NCBI GenBank assembly: GCA_029547805.1
Contig: JAKPOP010000008.1
Span: forward strand, 1-64,000
Reading direction: 5' to 3'
Source of the DNA: Deltaproteobacteria bacterium
GTDB taxonomy: Bacteria > Myxococcota_A > UBA9042 > DTJE01
Length of the DNA: 64,000 nucleotides
Shown: in pieces, positions 17,805 to 26,299 of the stretch
Numbering within the stretch: the stretch's first letter is position 1
Layout of the letters: each line of letters opens with the position of its first letter
The notes under the pieces: generated by a model
The model's input: only the letters and a program-made list of their open reading frames with translations
What the model was told of the DNA's origin: nothing
Database searches by the model: none
Position numbers and translations under genes: made by a program

Positions 17805-19552
17805 AGGACCTCGTCGCGATTTCCCCGCTGTGGGTCTCGGCCCTGACGGGCCTGGTGGCGATGGCCCTGGACCTCCTGACGGGGTCCGGGCGCAAGTCCT
17901 TCCTGGCCTGGGTCGTGGCCATCGGCCTGTCCCTCTCGGCGGCCCTGGGCCTGGCCCTCTGGCGGGACCCTGTGATCCTGTCGTTTCCGTCGTTGGTGGC
18001 GGTCCTGCACCTGGACTTCCACGGGGCGTTCTTCGGGGCGCTGGTGGCCCTGTTCGGGGCCCTGGCGGCCCTGCTGGCGGTGCCCCACCTGCCGGAGCAG
18101 GGCATCGACGAGGGGGAGACCGATGCCCTGCTGGCCTTCAGCGCCTTCGGGGGGCAACTGCTGGTCGTCGCAGTGGACCTCATCACGCTGTTCCTGGGCC
18201 TCGAGGTCCTGAGCCTCTCCCTCTACGTGCTGGCCGCCTCCCGTCGGTCCTCCCCCTTCGGCGCCGAGGCCGGGCTGAAGTACTTCCTGCTGGGGGGCGT
18301 GGCCTCGGGCCTGCTGCTGCTGGCGGCGGCCTTCCTCTATGGGGCCACGGGGTCCCTGGATCTCCGGACGATCCTGGACCGGCTGCTGGCCGGCAGCGGG
18401 GGCACCGACCCGACCCTGGCGGCCCTGGCGCTGGTCCTCATCCTGGTCGCCCTGGGGTTCAAGGTGGCGGCGGTCCCCTTCCATTTCTGGACCCCCGACG
18501 TCTACCAGGGCTCCCCGCCTCCCGTGACGGGATACATGGCGGGGGCCGTGAAGGCCGCGGCCTTCGCGGTCCTGGCGCGCCTGCTGCTGACCCTCTGGGA
18601 GGTCCCGGCGGTCGCCGCCCTGGGGTCCCGGGACGTCCTGCTCTGGCTGGGAATTCTGTCGGTGGTGGTCGGGAGCGTGCTGGGAGTGGTCCAGGACGAT
18701 GCCCGGCGCATCCTGGCCTGGTCTTCCATCGTCCATGCCGGCTACCTGTTGCTGGGACTCTGGGCCGTCGAGCCCCGGGAGGGAATCGGTGGCCTCTGGA
18801 CCCTGAACGGGTCGGTGCCGTTCTACCTGCTGGCCTACGGCATCGCCTCCCTGGGGGCCTTCGGGGCCCTGGGGGTCTTTGCCCGGGGCGGCCACGAGGA
18901 CTACCGGCTGGCGCGGCTTGCGGGCCTGGGGCGGGGTCACCCGGCGGCGACCTTCGTGCTGATGGCCTCGGTGCTGTCGCTGGCCGGAATGCCTCCGCTG
19001 GGGGGATTTCTGGCCAAGTTCCGTCTCTTCCAGCATGTGGTGGCCGTGGATTCCCCCTGGTCGATTCCGGCGGTCGTGATCGCCGTGCTGGCCAGCGTCG
19101 TGTCGCTCTACTACTACCTGCGCATCCTGAAGGTCCTCTACTTCGACGAGCCGTCCGAGGAGACGGCGGGACATGCCTCGTCGCCGGCGGCGGCCTTCGC
19201 GATGGCCGCCACGGTGGTGGCCTCGCTGGTCCTGGGCATCGTGCCGACGCCCTTCCTGGACGCCGGTCGCCGGGCGGCCCAGGGTACCGTGCTGGCCGCC
19301 GGGGCCTCCCTGGAGCGGGTCGCCGCGGTGGCGACGCCGTCCCCGGCCCCGGTTTCCGCCCCGGTGCGCTTCGGGGAAGGGGTGGTGCCTCCGGACGCGC
19401 GCCGTCCGGCGCCGCCGGTCCCGGTCCAGGTGATCCGGGATGCGGTGGGCGGGTACCGTCCCCCCGAAGCCCCTCTGGACCAGGAGAGGCGTCGGGCTCC
19501 CGATGGGGCCCGGCTGATGGAGGTCTTCCGATCCCCCAAGGCCCGTCCCTGA
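17801..19552 (+). CDS. nuoN: NADH-quinone oxidoreductase subunit N with extended tail
   Basis: A 583-residue antiporter-like subunit (ND2 homologue) with about 14 helices; conserved blocks include FLGLEVLSLSLYVLA, FHFWTPDVYQGSPPPVTGYM and AGMPPLGGFLAKF. It starts at the ATGA overlap with nuoM. After the last helix (about residue 488) there is an unusual Pro/Ala/Arg-rich tail of some 90 residues that most NuoN proteins lack; it is predicted soluble and low in complexity. It ends the operon 30 bp from a convergent gene; no terminator hairpin was seen between them. Confidence 0.95.
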   Translation: MKDLVAISPLWVSALTGLVAMALDLLTGSGRKSFLAWVVAIGLSLSAALGLALWRDPVILSFPSLVAVLHLDFHGAFFGALVALFGALAALLAVPHLPEQGIDEGETDALLAFSAFGGQLLVVAVDLITLFLGLEVLSLSLYVLAASRRSSPFGAEAGLKYFLLGGVASGLLLLAAAFLYGATGSLDLRTILDRLLAGSGGTDPTLAALALVLILVALGFKVAAVPFHFWTPDVYQGSPPPVTGYMAGAVKAAAFAVLARLLLTLWEVPAVAALGSRDVLLWLGILSVVVGSVLGVVQDDARRILAWSSIVHAGYLLLGLWAVEPREGIGGLWTLNGSVPFYLLAYGIASLGAFGALGVFARGGHEDYRLARLAGLGRGHPAATFVLMASVLSLAGMPPLGGFLAKFRLFQHVVAVDSPWSIPAVVIAVLASVVSLYYYLRILKVLYFDEPSEETAGHASSPAAAFAMAATVVASLVLGIVPTPFLDAGRRAAQGTVLAAGASLERVAAVATPSPAPVSAPVRFGEGVVPPDARRPAPPVPVQVIRDAVGGYRPPEAPLDQERRRAPDGARLMEVFRSPKARP

Positions 19553-19582
19553 CGCCTCGTCGCCGCCTATGGCAGTTGCGGT

Positions 19583-20731
19583 TCAGCCCCCGGCTCCCAG
19601 GGCGGGGACCTCCCGGTAGGCCGGGCACTGCTCCCCGATCAGCACCGACATGGCCTGCTCCAGGGCGCCCAGGGTCTGACGCCCCACGAGCCGGGCCACC
19701 TCGCGCCCCGAGGCGTCCTCGAAGACGAAGACTGGGATGCCCGTGACGCCGTACTTCCGGGCCAGGGCCTTGCCGGTGGGAGTGCTGACGTCCACCGACT
19801 CGAAGCCCACCTGCCGCTCCCGGCACTCCTGGCGCAGCAGGTTCACCGTCGGGATCATCTGCAGGCAGATGGGGCACGTCGGTGAGAAGAACTTGATCAT
19901 CCGCGGGACATCCTGGGCCTCGGCAACGCCGCACGCGGAGCCTGCCTCCTCGCCGCCGCTGCAGGACCCCGTCGGCTCGGTCAGGGCGAAGGGGTTCATG
20001 GCCGGGGACTCCGAGGACTCGGCGACGGGAGGGGGGGAGGGGCTCAGGGCCCGGTCCAGCAGGCCGGCCTGGTCGGTGATGAGCATGAGTCCGAACGCCA
20101 CCAGCAGTCCGCCGGTGACCCGCTCGAAGACCGGGATGAACCGCCGGGCCTTCCGCAGGGCGGCCAGGGCCGGCCCGGCAACGGCGGCGATGACCAGCAG
20201 CGGGACGGCGAATCCGCCCCCGTAGGCCGTCAGGTAGAGGGCGCCGACCCCCGGGTCCGTGGTCCGCAGGGACGTCCAGGTCAGCACCGATCCCAGCACC
20301 GACCCGATGCAGGGGGACCAGGCGAAGGCGAAGAGCATCCCCAGCAGGAAGACGTTCAGGAAGTGGAAGCGGGTCTTCCAGCGGGACAGGCCGGCCGGGG
20401 CACCGCCGCCCTGCAGGAAGGGCAACTGGAGCCATCCCAGGAACCGCAGGCCCATCAACAGGATCAGGACGCCTCCCAGTTGCTGGAACAGCATCTTGTT
20501 GCGGGCCAGCGCCTGCCCCACCGCGGTCGCCGTGAGCCCCATCAGCGAGAACACCAGCGTGAAACCGATGGAGAAGAACGCCGTCGCGGCCACCGTGCGG
20601 AAGCGTCCCCCCTGGCGGCCCTCGGCCTCCCCGGCCAGGATGCCCAGGTAGATCGGCACCAGGGGCAACACGCAGGGCGACAGGAAGGTCAGCACGCCCG
20701 CCAGGAACACCCCCGCCAGCGACAGGTCCAC
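19583..20731 (-). CDS. CcdA/DsbD-type thiol transporter fused to a thioredoxin domain
   Basis: A 382-residue membrane protein. Six hydrophobic segments form a CcdA unit that moves reducing equivalents across the inner membrane, with the cysteine pair in SPCVLP (helix 1) and WSPCIG (helix 4). After a Ser/Pro linker with two cysteines (GSCSGGEEAGSACG), a thioredoxin-like domain carries C286-P-I-C289. This matches DsbD-like fusions that keep cytochrome c or periplasmic thiols reduced. The start is GTG at 20731 after GGGAGGAGG. It follows the next thiol-redox gene by 95 bp on the same strand, so the two are probably one operon. The final acceptor is unknown. Confidence 0.85.
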   Translation of the reverse strand: MDLSLAGVFLAGVLTFLSPCVLPLVPIYLGILAGEAEGRQGGRFRTVAATAFFSIGFTLVFSLMGLTATAVGQALARNKMLFQQLGGVLILLMGLRFLGWLQLPFLQGGGAPAGLSRWKTRFHFLNVFLLGMLFAFAWSPCIGSVLGSVLTWTSLRTTDPGVGALYLTAYGGGFAVPLLVIAAVAGPALAALRKARRFIPVFERVTGGLLVAFGLMLITDQAGLLDRALSPSPPPVAESSESPAMNPFALTEPTGSCSGGEEAGSACGVAEAQDVPRMIKFFSPTCPICLQMIPTVNLLRQECRERQVGFESVDVSTPTGKALARKYGVTGIPVFVFEDASGREVARLVGRQTLGALEQAMSVLIGEQCPAYREVPALGAGG

Positions 20732-20826
20732 CGTTGCCTCCTCCCGGCCATGCGCGCCGGTACCCTCCCCGGGGGGGCAGGATCGGGAAAGCAGAGCCCC
20801 CGGTCAAGGGCCGGGAGCCATCATCC

Positions 20827-21873
20827 TCAGTCGGCCTGGGGAAGGTGCCGCTCGATCTCCTGGCGCAACTGGGCCTTGGATCGGGCCCCGACGATCCGGT
20901 CCACCTCCCGCCCGTCCCGGAAGACGATCAGCGACGGGATGGAGTGGACCGCGTACCGGGAGGCGATCTCCTGGTTCGCATCGGTGTCCAGCTTCCCGAA
21001 GACGACCTTCCCCTTCATCTCCGAGGCCAGGTCGTGGACGACCGGGGCGACCATCCGGCAGGGCATGCACCACTCGGCCCAGAAGTCCACCACCATCAGG
21101 GGATAGCGCCCCAGGGCCTCGTCGAAGGAGTCGTCTCCCAGTTCCACCGGGTGGTCCGGCGACTCGGGCAGGGCCTGGTTCCCGGAGGCCTTCCACTGGA
21201 CCTCCAACGAGGCGACGGCCGCCGGGTCCGAGGTCCCCCGGAGGGCCACCTGCCGCACCATCGCGGCCTCCTTCTGGGTCCCGATCGTGGTGGTCGTCTC
21301 GTCCTCGTCGATCACCTGCTGGGGAACCGAGGAGACGCCGAACCGCGCCGCCAGATCGGGGTTCTGGTAGGCCTCGACGGCGATGGCGCGGACGCGGCCC
21401 TTCGACTCCACCGCCATCCGGGCGTTCAACATCACCGACTGGGGGCAATGGGGGCAGGAGGGCGTCACGAAGGCATGCACCCGCACGGGGCGATCGACCA
21501 GGGACAACAGCGTGCGGCTCTTCTCCGAGAGACCCGAGTCTCCCTTGGAGACCATCGTGAGGACGTCCAGGAAGCCCCGGGCCTCCAGGCCCAGGGGAGC
21601 CCCCCAGTACTCGATCCGGTAGCCCAGGTCCCGGCCGATGACCAGCACCGGGGAGGCGTCGATGCCCTCGGCCTTCGCCGCCTCGTCGAGGGCGTGTTCG
21701 GACCAGGTGACCCGGGGGTCCAGGTCATGCAGTTCCGCCAGCAGTTCCCGGGAGAACGCGACCTCCTCGGGATTCGCCTCCCCCGCGTAGAGGTCCACGT
21801 GCACCGGTCGGTCCAGTCCCTCCTCGAACAGTTCCCGAACCGCCTTCCGACTCCGTTCATCCAGCAGCGCCAT
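20827..21873 (-). CDS. Protein-disulfide-oxidoreductase-like domain fused to thioredoxin
   Basis: A 348-residue cytoplasmic redox protein without signal peptide. Residues 1-215 form a tandem thioredoxin fold of the PDO/glutaredoxin-like type: the first unit lacks a CxxC, the second has C140-P-H-C143. Residues 235-348 are a full thioredoxin with WAEWC269-M-P-C272. The start at 21873 has AAGGAGG. The architecture suggests electrons pass between the two CxxC sites in one chain, then perhaps to the membrane CcdA fusion encoded next. Substrates unknown; role in thiol repair or reductive export is inferred from the neighbour. Confidence 0.8.
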   Translation of the reverse strand: MALLDERSRKAVRELFEEGLDRPVHVDLYAGEANPEEVAFSRELLAELHDLDPRVTWSEHALDEAAKAEGIDASPVLVIGRDLGYRIEYWGAPLGLEARGFLDVLTMVSKGDSGLSEKSRTLLSLVDRPVRVHAFVTPSCPHCPQSVMLNARMAVESKGRVRAIAVEAYQNPDLAARFGVSSVPQQVIDEDETTTTIGTQKEAAMVRQVALRGTSDPAAVASLEVQWKASGNQALPESPDHPVELGDDSFDEALGRYPLMVVDFWAEWCMPCRMVAPVVHDLASEMKGKVVFGKLDTDANQEIASRYAVHSIPSLIVFRDGREVDRIVGARSKAQLRQEIERHLPQAD

Positions 21874-21888
21874 CTGACAACCTCCTTG

Positions 21889-21903
21889 TCGGACCACCCG
21901 ACG
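21889..21903. promoter_or_regulatory. Inverted repeat in the leader of the thiol-redox operon
   Basis: GTCGG-N5-CCGAC lies between the predicted -10 and the start codon of the PDO-thioredoxin gene. It could be a dimeric regulator site or a small leader hairpin. No T tract follows. Confidence 0.35.
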
Positions 21904-21909
21904 GCGCTG

Positions 21910-21938
21910 AATATGGTGACCGGGAAATATATCGTCAA
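21910..21938 (-). promoter_or_regulatory. Sigma70-type promoter of the thiol-redox operon
   Basis: On the minus strand TTGACG (21938-21933), 17 bp, then CATATT (21915-21910). It points at the gene starting at 21873 and sits in an AT-rich pocket unlike the surroundings. Confidence 0.6.
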
Positions 21939-21974
21939 GGGCATGGGATGGCCCCGTATCCTGGCCGCGGGCCT

Positions 21975-23513
21975 TCACAGCAGGAAGGATTCCTTGGGGG
22001 AACGGTCCGGCTGCAGGGCGATGGGCTCGATGTGATCGATCCCGTCCCGGGACAGGACGATGCGGAGGCGTCGCAGCAGGGGATCGACCTGGGCCCCCTC
22101 CATCTGGACCTTCATCACGGCATTCACGTGGTAGGTCTTTCGGGCCGGGCGATAGACCGCCCGGTTCTCCACCGGGTCGATGGTCCGGATCCGGGCCTCG
22201 GGCTCGTCCATCGAGTGGAGCAGTCTCCGGATGTTGAACCGGAGGATGTCGGTGATTCCGTTCACGCGGGTATGGTGGGCGGCCACCTTGCGCGGGAAGA
22301 GGCGCAGGGTCTTGCGGTAGCACAGGACGTGCTCCCGGAAGGCCCCCTCCGACAGGAAGTCGGCCCGACCCAGGTCCCGGGCGCCCCGGACGTCGGCGGG
22401 GATGGCCTCGGTCCCCAGGAAGCGGACCTTCTGCCGGAAGCGCCCGATGACTCCTCCGGTCGCCGGGTCGGTGATGGCCACGTCGTAGTCTGCGACCCGC
22501 TGGTCCAGCCAGCGGCTGAAGAGGTAGCGGAACCCTTCCTTGATGCGGTCCTTGGCCATGTAGCTGACCACCAGGACCGCGAAGAGGGTCCAGGAGATGG
22601 AGGCGTACTGGGTCGCCAGGAACGAGACGGCCGTTGCAAAGGCCATCGCGATGCCGGCCGCCAGGGCAAAGAAGAAGTGCTCCGCCGGGGCCCGGGCGCT
22701 CTGGTGCTGGAGACCCAGGTAGAGTGCCCCCGCGACATACTTCTTGAGCAGGGCGTGTCGGTGGACGAACTCCTCGTTGCCTCCCGTGGGACGGACGACG
22801 GACCGGTATCCCCGTCCTTCCCGAAAGGCGATCTCCTCCCGGGCCAGTCGGGCCATCCGGCTCCGGGTCTCGTCCATGTCCTCCGGGAGGTCCTCCAGGA
22901 CGTGGAGCGCGAAGGATTCGGCACTGAGGCTCAGGAACTCGTCCACGAGCCGGACCCGGTTCGCCAGTTCCCGGGGCGCGGACGGGCCCATCAACACGAA
23001 TCCGGCGTCCCGGTAGCGTCGCAGGAGTTCCCGGAGATGGTCCTCGGACTCCCGGACCAGGCGCTCGACGTCGGCCCGGTCCAGGGCGGTTCCCGACGAC
23101 AGGCGCTGCTCGATGAAGACCCCCAGATCCCGGAGCGTCACCCGCAGGATGCAGCCCAGCATCCGGCTCTCGTAGATGACCCGGCGGCCATGCTCGGCCC
23201 GGTCCCTCGTGGCGTCCATCTCCCGGGTGAGACCCTCGATGCGGGCCAGTGGCGACAGGGCATTCCTCGGGTCGATGATCTGCCCCAGGGTCATCGATGG
23301 GGTCTTGAATCGGACGTGGTCCACGACGTCGCCGTAGAAGGCCTGGGGGGGGTAGGTCAGGCCGTTGACGTTGAGGCTGTGGGGCAGGAACAGGTAGGTC
23401 TCCACCACGAAGGTCTGCTCGGAGGCGTCCGTGTTGAGCGGGTACTCGAGCTTGGCCTCGAACTGGAACCGGTCATGCTGCTCGATCTTGTCCAGCAGGT
23501 CCTCGGTGTCCAT
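21975..23513 (-). CDS. Unknown protein with a central two-helix membrane hairpin
   Basis: A 512-residue protein of no recognised family. Its ends are soluble and rich in Arg, Glu and Leu; two adjacent hydrophobic segments near the middle (GIAMAFATAVSFLATQY and ISWTLFAVLVVSYMA) would form a membrane hairpin with both large domains on the same side, probably cytoplasmic as no signal peptide is present. The start at 23513 follows CAGGAGGCGGAC; an ATG seven codons earlier is weaker. The C-terminal part reads as a mixed alpha/beta domain. It is upstream of, and in line with, the thiol-redox genes but these have their own promoter. Confidence 0.7.
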   Translation of the reverse strand: MDTEDLLDKIEQHDRFQFEAKLEYPLNTDASEQTFVVETYLFLPHSLNVNGLTYPPQAFYGDVVDHVRFKTPSMTLGQIIDPRNALSPLARIEGLTREMDATRDRAEHGRRVIYESRMLGCILRVTLRDLGVFIEQRLSSGTALDRADVERLVRESEDHLRELLRRYRDAGFVLMGPSAPRELANRVRLVDEFLSLSAESFALHVLEDLPEDMDETRSRMARLAREEIAFREGRGYRSVVRPTGGNEEFVHRHALLKKYVAGALYLGLQHQSARAPAEHFFFALAAGIAMAFATAVSFLATQYASISWTLFAVLVVSYMAKDRIKEGFRYLFSRWLDQRVADYDVAITDPATGGVIGRFRQKVRFLGTEAIPADVRGARDLGRADFLSEGAFREHVLCYRKTLRLFPRKVAAHHTRVNGITDILRFNIRRLLHSMDEPEARIRTIDPVENRAVYRPARKTYHVNAVMKVQMEGAQVDPLLRRLRIVLSRDGIDHIEPIALQPDRSPKESFLL

Positions 23514-23555
23514 GTCCGCCTCCTGGAACGGCATTTTGGGGAGTTTCGAGGGATT

Positions 23556-23573
23556 TTGTCAATTTGATGACAA
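23556..23573. promoter_or_regulatory. Inverted repeat TTGTCA-N6-TGACAA
   Basis: A perfect 6-bp inverted repeat in an AT-rich patch 43 bp upstream of the unknown membrane protein gene. Its minus-strand arm also contains TTGACA, a possible -35 box, though no convincing -10 follows. A regulator site is plausible. Confidence 0.35.
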
Positions 23574-23655
23574 TTCCGGCGGCTCCCACCCTGGGCGGGG
23601 ATCGAGGCCAGACCATCGGGCGGCCGGGCCAGATGTCCATGACTGCTGGAAGCGG

Positions 23656-23738
23656 TGCGAGAGGCGGGAGTCGAACCCGCACGCCTTGTGGGCCCAGGAT
23701 CCTAAGTCCTGCGCGTCTGCCAGTTCCGCCACTCTCGC
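23656..23738 (-). tRNA. tRNA-Leu (anticodon TAG)
   Basis: An 83-base tRNA folds by eye: acceptor stem GCGAGAG/CTCTCGC with discriminator A, anticodon stem CAGGA/TCCTG around the loop CTTAGGA, a long variable arm typical of leucine tRNA, and T arm GCGGG-TTCGACT-CCCGC. The anticodon TAG reads CTA and related leucine codons. The 3' CCA is not encoded (ACCG follows), so a CCA-adding enzyme is needed. Confidence 0.96.
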
Positions 23739-23933
23739 AACAGGGGGCGTCCGCTCCTGGCCGCCCTCACGGAACAGTATCTGGCCCCTGCCCGGTGTCA
23801 AGATCAGGCGGGACAGGGGCCTCGAATTCGCCACCGACGGGACCCCCGGAGCGGATCGTGGGGGAGTCTCCGAGTTCCTGCTTGACAAGGGCCCCGGCTT
23901 CGTGAAAAGGGGAAGATCGCCGGAGGAGGTCCG

Positions 23934-24980
23934 ATGGGAAACCGATCCTATCGATGCATCGTGGTGGGGGCCGGGAGTGCGGTGGGGTCGCGGCTCTGCC
24001 GCCTGCTGGCCCGGCGGGACCACCAGGTGCTGGGGGTGGAGCATCCGGAGGCCTTGACCCCCCTGGAGCAGCGCCGCCTGGCCCTGGCCACCGAGGCGGG
24101 TACTCGGGTCGAGGCCCGGGACTTCTCGGAGGCCGGTTCCCTGGAGGCCGAACTGCCGGGGGCCGACTTCGTGTTCCTGGCCGCCCGTCCTCGGCCCGGG
24201 GATTGGGGCTGGAAGGGCCTGTGGCGGTCGGTGCTGCTTCCGACCCGGCACCTGTTCGATTCCCTGGAACACCTGGGCGTTCGACCCCGGCGGGTCGTTG
24301 TGTTCTCCTCGACCACCGTGGCGGGCTCCCGTCCCGGGGCGGTGGTGACCGAGGACGATGCCCCTTCTCCTCGGACCCTCCTGGCCAGGGCGCTCATGCT
24401 CCAGGAGCACCTGGTCCGCAGGCGGGGACAGGCCCTGGAGGCCCCCTACACGATCCTGCGGCCGGGCCACCTGGTCGGGCCCGATCCCGGGCTCCCACTG
24501 GCCCTGCTCGTCCATCGGGCCTGGCCACCGCTGGTGCCGCTGCCGACCGGCAATCCGGTCCAGGTGCCCCTGGCGCACCTCGACGACCTCTGCGAGGCGG
24601 CCCTGCACCTGGCCAAGTACCCGGGGCTGGCGAACCGGACCTTCTTCCTGACCGACGGGGAGCGCCATGACGCCGCATCGCTGTTGCGCCAGGCGGCCGG
24701 CGTCCGGAAGGGGGCCACGGTGGACCTCCCGATCCTCTCTCCCCGGATGATCGGGGACCTGTTCCGGGTCGTCGGGTGGATGGACCAACGCCTTCGGGAG
24801 GCTCTGAGGAGGGAGGCAATGCCCCTGGTGGATCCGGACCTCCCGGAGGCCCTGTCCGCCGACCTCACGGTCTCCACGTCGGCGCTGCAGGAGGCGGGGT
24901 TCCAGACCACCCGGGGCAGCGCCGCCTATCTGCTGGAGAGCCTCAAGGGATTCGAGGAGACCTTCGGTGCTTGGGGCTGA
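23934..24980 (+). CDS. NAD-dependent epimerase/dehydratase-like protein (extended SDR)
   Basis: A 348-residue Rossmann-fold protein. The N-terminal nucleotide motif is degenerate, VVGAGSAVGSRL, in place of GxxGxxG. Extended-SDR features include VVVFSSTTVAG in the position of the catalytic Ser block, and TILRPGHLVGP followed by VPLAHLDDLCEAAL, typical of sugar-nucleotide or steroid epimerases and dehydratases. The catalytic Tyr-x3-Lys is not found in its usual place (RTLLARALMLQEHLV occupies it), so it may be a noncatalytic or atypical member. The ATG at 23934 follows GGAGGAGG. It converges on metK with a 15-bp gap. Substrate unknown. Confidence 0.75.
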   Translation: MGNRSYRCIVVGAGSAVGSRLCRLLARRDHQVLGVEHPEALTPLEQRRLALATEAGTRVEARDFSEAGSLEAELPGADFVFLAARPRPGDWGWKGLWRSVLLPTRHLFDSLEHLGVRPRRVVVFSSTTVAGSRPGAVVTEDDAPSPRTLLARALMLQEHLVRRRGQALEAPYTILRPGHLVGPDPGLPLALLVHRAWPPLVPLPTGNPVQVPLAHLDDLCEAALHLAKYPGLANRTFFLTDGERHDAASLLRQAAGVRKGATVDLPILSPRMIGDLFRVVGWMDQRLREALRREAMPLVDPDLPEALSADLTVSTSALQEAGFQTTRGSAAYLLESLKGFEETFGAWG

Positions 24981-24995
24981 CGGTTCCGCGGCAGC

Positions 24996-26150
24996 CTAGA
25001 AGGCCTCGGCGCGCAGGGCCTCGGCTCGATCCACCTTCTCCCAGGAGAACCCTTCCCGGCCGAAGTGTCCGTAGGCGGCCGTCTCGGAGTAGATGGGGCG
25101 CAGCAGGTCCAGTTGCTGGATGATCCGTCCCGGGCGGAAGTCGAAGTGCCGGTGCACCAGTCGCAGGATGCGGTCCAGGGGGACCTTCTCGGTGCCGAAG
25201 GCCTCCACCAGCACGCTGACCGGCTCGGCGACGCCGATGGCGTAGGCCACCTCGATCTCGCACCGGTCCATCAGCCCGGCGGCGACGAGATTCTTGGCCA
25301 CGTAGCGGGCGTAGTAGGCCGCCGAGCGGTCCACCTTGCTCGGGTCCTTGCCGCTGAAGCACCCGCCGCCATGGCGGCCCATGCCGCCGTAGGAATCGAC
25401 GATGATCTTGCGTCCGGTGAGCCCGCAGTCCCCCATGGGCCCGCCGATCACGAAACGCCCGGTCGGATTCACGAAATAGCGGGTCTCGGCCGTGATCAGG
25501 TGCTCCGGGACCACCTTGCGGATCACCTCCTCGATGACCGCGTCCCGGATCTCCTGGGACGAGACCTCCTCCCGATGCTGCGTCGAGATCACCACGGCAC
25601 TGACGGACTTCGGGATGCCGTCTTCGTAGACCACCGAGACCTGGGACTTCCCGTCGGGGCGCACCCAGGGGAGAATCCCCTCCTTCCGCACCCGGGCCAG
25701 GCGCCGGGTCAACTGGTGGGCCAGTTGGATGGGCATCGGCATCAGTTCGGCCGTTTCCCGGGTGGCGTAGCCGAACATCATGCCCTGGTCGCCGGCCCCC
25801 TGGGCCTCCGGGTCCCCCCGGTCCACGCCCATCGCGATGTCCGTGGACTGCTTGTCGATGGAGGTGACGACGGCACAGGTCTTCGAATCGAAGCCCATCG
25901 TGGGGTCGGTGTAGCCGATGCGCTCGATCGTCCCGCGCACCACCGCCGGGATGTCCACCCAGCAATTCGTCGAGATCTCCCCTCCGACGAAGGCGAGACC
26001 CGTGGTGACCAGGGTCTCGCAGGCCACGTGGGCCGAGGAGTCCTGTTTCAGGATGGCATCGAGGATCGAGTCGGAGATCTGGTCCGCGACCTTGTCCGGA
26101 TGTCCCTCGGTCACCGACTCCGACGAGAAAACGGAACGCCCATGCATCAT
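24996..26150 (-). CDS. metK: S-adenosylmethionine synthase
   Basis: A 384-residue enzyme making SAM from ATP and methionine. Conserved motifs are [32 protein letters not shown] and [15 protein letters not shown], with length typical of the bacterial form. Two adjacent ATG codons (26150 and 26147) follow GAGGGCG; the first is used here. A promoter lies upstream and no SAM riboswitch was recognised in the short leader. Its product would serve methyltransferases such as the PhcB-like enzyme in this window, though there is no genetic link. Confidence 0.98.
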   Translation of the reverse strand: MMHGRSVFSSESVTEGHPDKVADQISDSILDAILKQDSSAHVACETLVTTGLAFVGGEISTNCWVDIPAVVRGTIERIGYTDPTMGFDSKTCAVVTSIDKQSTDIAMGVDRGDPEAQGAGDQGMMFGYATRETAELMPMPIQLAHQLTRRLARVRKEGILPWVRPDGKSQVSVVYEDGIPKSVSAVVISTQHREEVSSQEIRDAVIEEVIRKVVPEHLITAETRYFVNPTGRFVIGGPMGDCGLTGRKIIVDSYGGMGRHGGGCFSGKDPSKVDRSAAYYARYVAKNLVAAGLMDRCEIEVAYAIGVAEPVSVLVEAFGTEKVPLDRILRLVHRHFDFRPGRIIQQLDLLRPIYSETAAYGHFGREGFSWEKVDRAEALRAEAF

Positions 26151-26181
26151 CGCCCTCTGCTCCTCAACGAAAAGGCAAGCA

Positions 26182-26210
26182 TGGATAGTCTTCCACGGTC
26201 GAAAAGTCAA
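26182..26210 (-). promoter_or_regulatory. Sigma70-type promoter of metK
   Basis: On the minus strand TTGACT (26210-26205), 17 bp, then TATCCA (26187-26182), leaving a leader of about 25 bases before the metK start. Confidence 0.55.
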
Positions 26211-26260
26211 TCGGGCAAGCGGATTCCTGGTTGCCGATGGGCGGTGGCCAGCCGGAGCCG

Positions 26261-26269
26261 TGCTAGACT
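26261..26269 (+). promoter_or_regulatory. Candidate extended -10 for dapB
   Basis: TGC-TAGACT has the TGn extension that can replace a good -35 box; the -35 region at this distance is poor. It lies 31 bp before the dapB start. Confidence 0.35.
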
Positions 26270-26299
26270 GCCCGCCCGGGAAGACAGGGGGGAAGACCG

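Noticed and set aside
26151-26299. SAM riboswitch before metK
   Set aside because: The leader after the predicted promoter is only about 25 bases and shows no riboswitch fold.
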